This document shows, in pieces, positions 62,292 through 64,000 of a stretch of DNA of 64,000 bases. Source of the DNA: Diplonema papillatum (taxonomy: Eukaryota; Euglenozoa; Diplonemea; Diplonemida; Diplonemidae); NCBI GenBank assembly GCA_030068145.1, contig JAPJBO010000074.1:1-64000 (forward strand). Reading direction: 5' to 3'. The notes under the pieces were generated by a model. That model ran no database searches, was not told the DNA's origin, and saw only the letters and a list, made by a program, of their open reading frames with translations. Each line of letters starts with the position of its first letter. The first letter of the stretch is position 1. A program made the translations under genes and the position numbers.

Positions 62292-64000
62292 CTAAGTCTG
62301 TACTGGAGACAGCGATAAAGAAGCCGCACGGCGATGCGAAACTGAGAGCCTGCGGGGCGATCTACATACAGGCGCGAGCCGGGCAGAATCAGAGAAAGAC
62401 TGATTGGGGTCCACCGGAGAGAAGGCGCCCGATAATATGCGCCGTGGGCGGGCGGGTGGAGGCTGTTGAAGAAGGTTCAGCGGGTTTTCTGTAACAGTTA
62501 ACTCCTCAATGCTCTGTGCAAACACCGGCGAAGAAGATCTACTCGAGAAGCTCGTTTTTCGCAGGGGCAGACGTCGGGTGGTGTACAGGCTACTCGAAGC
62601 AATGCTTTTATTCCACGAACCTCGATTTACAGTTCGAGCTTCGACGCTGCTCGTCTGACGGTTTGCAGCTAATGAAGCCGTCGAGATGCCCAATGTTTCA
62701 TCCTGCGTACCTAGCGCCAAACCAGAGGCCAAAGCCGCGACTTGTTGGGAATGAGTAGTCACTTGTTCGGAGTCAGTTTCGTCGTCGGTCGATTCCCACA
62801 ACGACAGCTCTTGGGCGTTGACTCCGCGCACGTCGGGACTTGTTCGGTTGTACGCTTTGTCGAGCTTCCTCGCCTCCTTCCGCCGGCCGATCCGCAGGTC
62901 CACAAAATACAGCGTGATGTCGTACAGTCCTTTGAGTAGGGTCAAGAGCGCAGATATTAAAAGCAGGACTCCAGAGGTTGTAGTGAGTGCTTCAACAAGC
63001 CATGCCGGGTTCCCAGATATTAAACAGGACCCAGAGGTTGTAGTGAGTGCTTCAACAAGCCATGCCGGGTTCCCACGGAGTGCAATCGACACCGAAATGA
63101 GGATGATCGCGAGCATTGTTGTTCCGCTCGTTATGATGGCGACCCAAAAGTCTAACAGGGCGTTGTGCGGGCGGTAGTAAACGATGCTGCCGAAGTACCC
63201 TGAGACCACCACTGTCAGCAGCAGGTTGCGGCTCATGCAAGGAGCAAACGTAACCGGCCTCCACACCGACAGCAGCGAAATGCACAAAACCTCGACAATC
63301 TCAACCAGTGAAAACCAGTGAAACCCTTGCTGAAAGCTTTCGAAGAACATCCCCCACTGCTCCACCCAGAACGGCGGCGCGTCACTGTGGCGGACCCACA
63401 CGCGGCGCCCGAATACAAAAACGTATGCAGACTTCTCCCAAGACGACGCAAAGACGTCGGGCGACTTGTAGTGATCCGCTGGGCTAGCAGACATGTCTTG
63501 TTTTGTGGCATTCAGAAAGTTTGACCCTTCCTCGTGCAATGTTAACTTCGGATCGGGAACGGTGGCGGCTTTGAAACGTGTATGTACAAACAGGCAGTTC
63601 CAAAGGATCAGCGGGAACAGGATACAAAGAACAACTCCAACGGCTCCAACAATAGTTGGCAACATTCCCGCAGTGTGGGGGTGAACGGCGAGATTGAAAG
63701 AGGAGAGTGCGGTGCCGGTCAGAAGCCACATCAGCGGGATCGCTACGAGACCGGGAGCACGTGCGAAGAAAACGGCTGTCCCCCACGGGATTGACCAGAT
63801 GCTCATCATGGCCCGGGCTACCAGGTATTGGGCTGCGAAAAACCCTGCGCACAGACACGTGTTTCCAATGATGGCGCCTACAAAGTATTTCTTCTTGTGG
63901 TTGCCGATGGAGAAAGCAAGCGGGTGGAACTCCCAGTCCAGAGGCTCGTCGTCGAGGTCGACGTCTTCCACCTTGCACTCGAAATTGACCATTGCCGTGA
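62292..64000 (-). CDS. Paralogue of the large surface protein (5' end outside the window)
   Basis: 566 residues visible. VNFECKVEDVDLDDEPLDWE and the complete seven-TM domain align closely with the protein at 53299-56481, and coding homology continues to the right edge, so the ectodomain lies beyond it. A 57-bp tandem duplication (about 62962-63075) repeats SGNPAWLVEALTTTSG inside the last TM region, which may add or disrupt a helix. The C-terminal tail is diverged but keeps Ser/Arg-rich patches. Same strand, ~6 kb from its paralogue. Confidence 0.8.
   Translation of the reverse strand, partial: TAMVNFECKVEDVDLDDEPLDWEFHPLAFSIGNHKKKYFVGAIIGNTCLCAGFFAAQYLVARAMMSIWSIPWGTAVFFARAPGLVAIPLMWLLTGTALSSFNLAVHPHTAGMLPTIVGAVGVVLCILFPLILWNCLFVHTRFKAATVPDPKLTLHEEGSNFLNATKQDMSASPADHYKSPDVFASSWEKSAYVFVFGRRVWVRHSDAPPFWVEQWGMFFESFQQGFHWFSLVEIVEVLCISLLSVWRPVTFAPCMSRNLLLTVVVSGYFGSIVYYRPHNALLDFWVAIITSGTTMLAIILISVSIALRGNPAWLVEALTTTSGSCLISGNPAWLVEALTTTSGVLLLISALLTLLKGLYDITLYFVDLRIGRRKEARKLDKAYNRTSPDVRGVNAQELSLWESTDDETDSEQVTTHSQQVAALASGLALGTQDETLGISTASLAANRQTSSVEARTVNRGSWNKSIASSSLYTTRRLPLRKTSFSSRSSSPVFAQSIEELTVTENPLNLLQQPPPARPRRILSGAFSPVDPNQSFSDSARLAPVCRSPRRLSVSHRRAASLSLSPVQT

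Overview
The window looks like nuclear DNA of a flagellated, intron-bearing microbial eukaryote. Genes are sparse, and most of the sequence is transposons, nested insertions, satellites and homopolymer or GA microsatellite tracts. Three genes carry recognisable host domains: a CFAP99-like axonemal protein with one intron, a CEP164-type WW-domain protein and a microbial-type poly(ADP-ribose) glycohydrolase. There are also two large multi-pass surface proteins, one with a T-Q-S-P-A mucin-like stalk. This mixture suggests an alveolate or another flagellated protist with a repeat-rich genome. The taxon is an inference; no rRNA or organelle gene is present to settle it.

Layout. 1-5.7 kb: two reverse transcriptase/RNase H elements in opposite orientation, each with split direct repeats (A1...B1A2...B2) and each abutting (GA)n tracts. 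5.7-7.25 kb: nothing recognised. 7.25-16.5 kb and 18.1-27.0 kb are two copies of one duplicated segment. Copy 1 is interrupted by a 3.5-kb hAT element (8759-12238) and a 2.2-kb TIR element with an 8-bp target duplication (12966-15168). Copy 2 is interrupted by a 4.9-kb tyrosine-recombinase retroelement (20484-25386). Each copy supplies the empty site for an insertion in the other. 27.3-36.6 kb: small mobile elements, a tRNA-like SINE head, a 16-17-bp minisatellite and short duplications. 36.6-45.9 kb: the host-gene island (CEP164-like, PARG, CFAP99-like, all on the minus strand). The first two carry tandem duplications of their 3' ends. 46-53 kb: small repeats, including a hAT MITE inside a SINE-like repeat and hairpin-forming arrays. 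53.3-56.5 kb: surface protein 1. 59.6-61.05 kb: a 49-bp satellite. 62.3-64.0 kb: a paralogous surface protein running off the right edge.

The most notable system is a set of tyrosine-recombinase-type retroelements. One has the gene order gag - recombinase - RT/RNase H, which I associate with the kinetoplastid VIPER/TATE group rather than with Ngaro or DIRS. Its insertion site can be read exactly from the sister duplicate, and it has no target duplication. Three related elements end in a shared TTTCCGAGAG core and sit in GA repeats, which suggests a preference for GA microsatellites. Also notable are the hAT transposase with a possible papain-fold cysteine protease domain at its N-terminus and a satellite that is open in all three frames of one strand.
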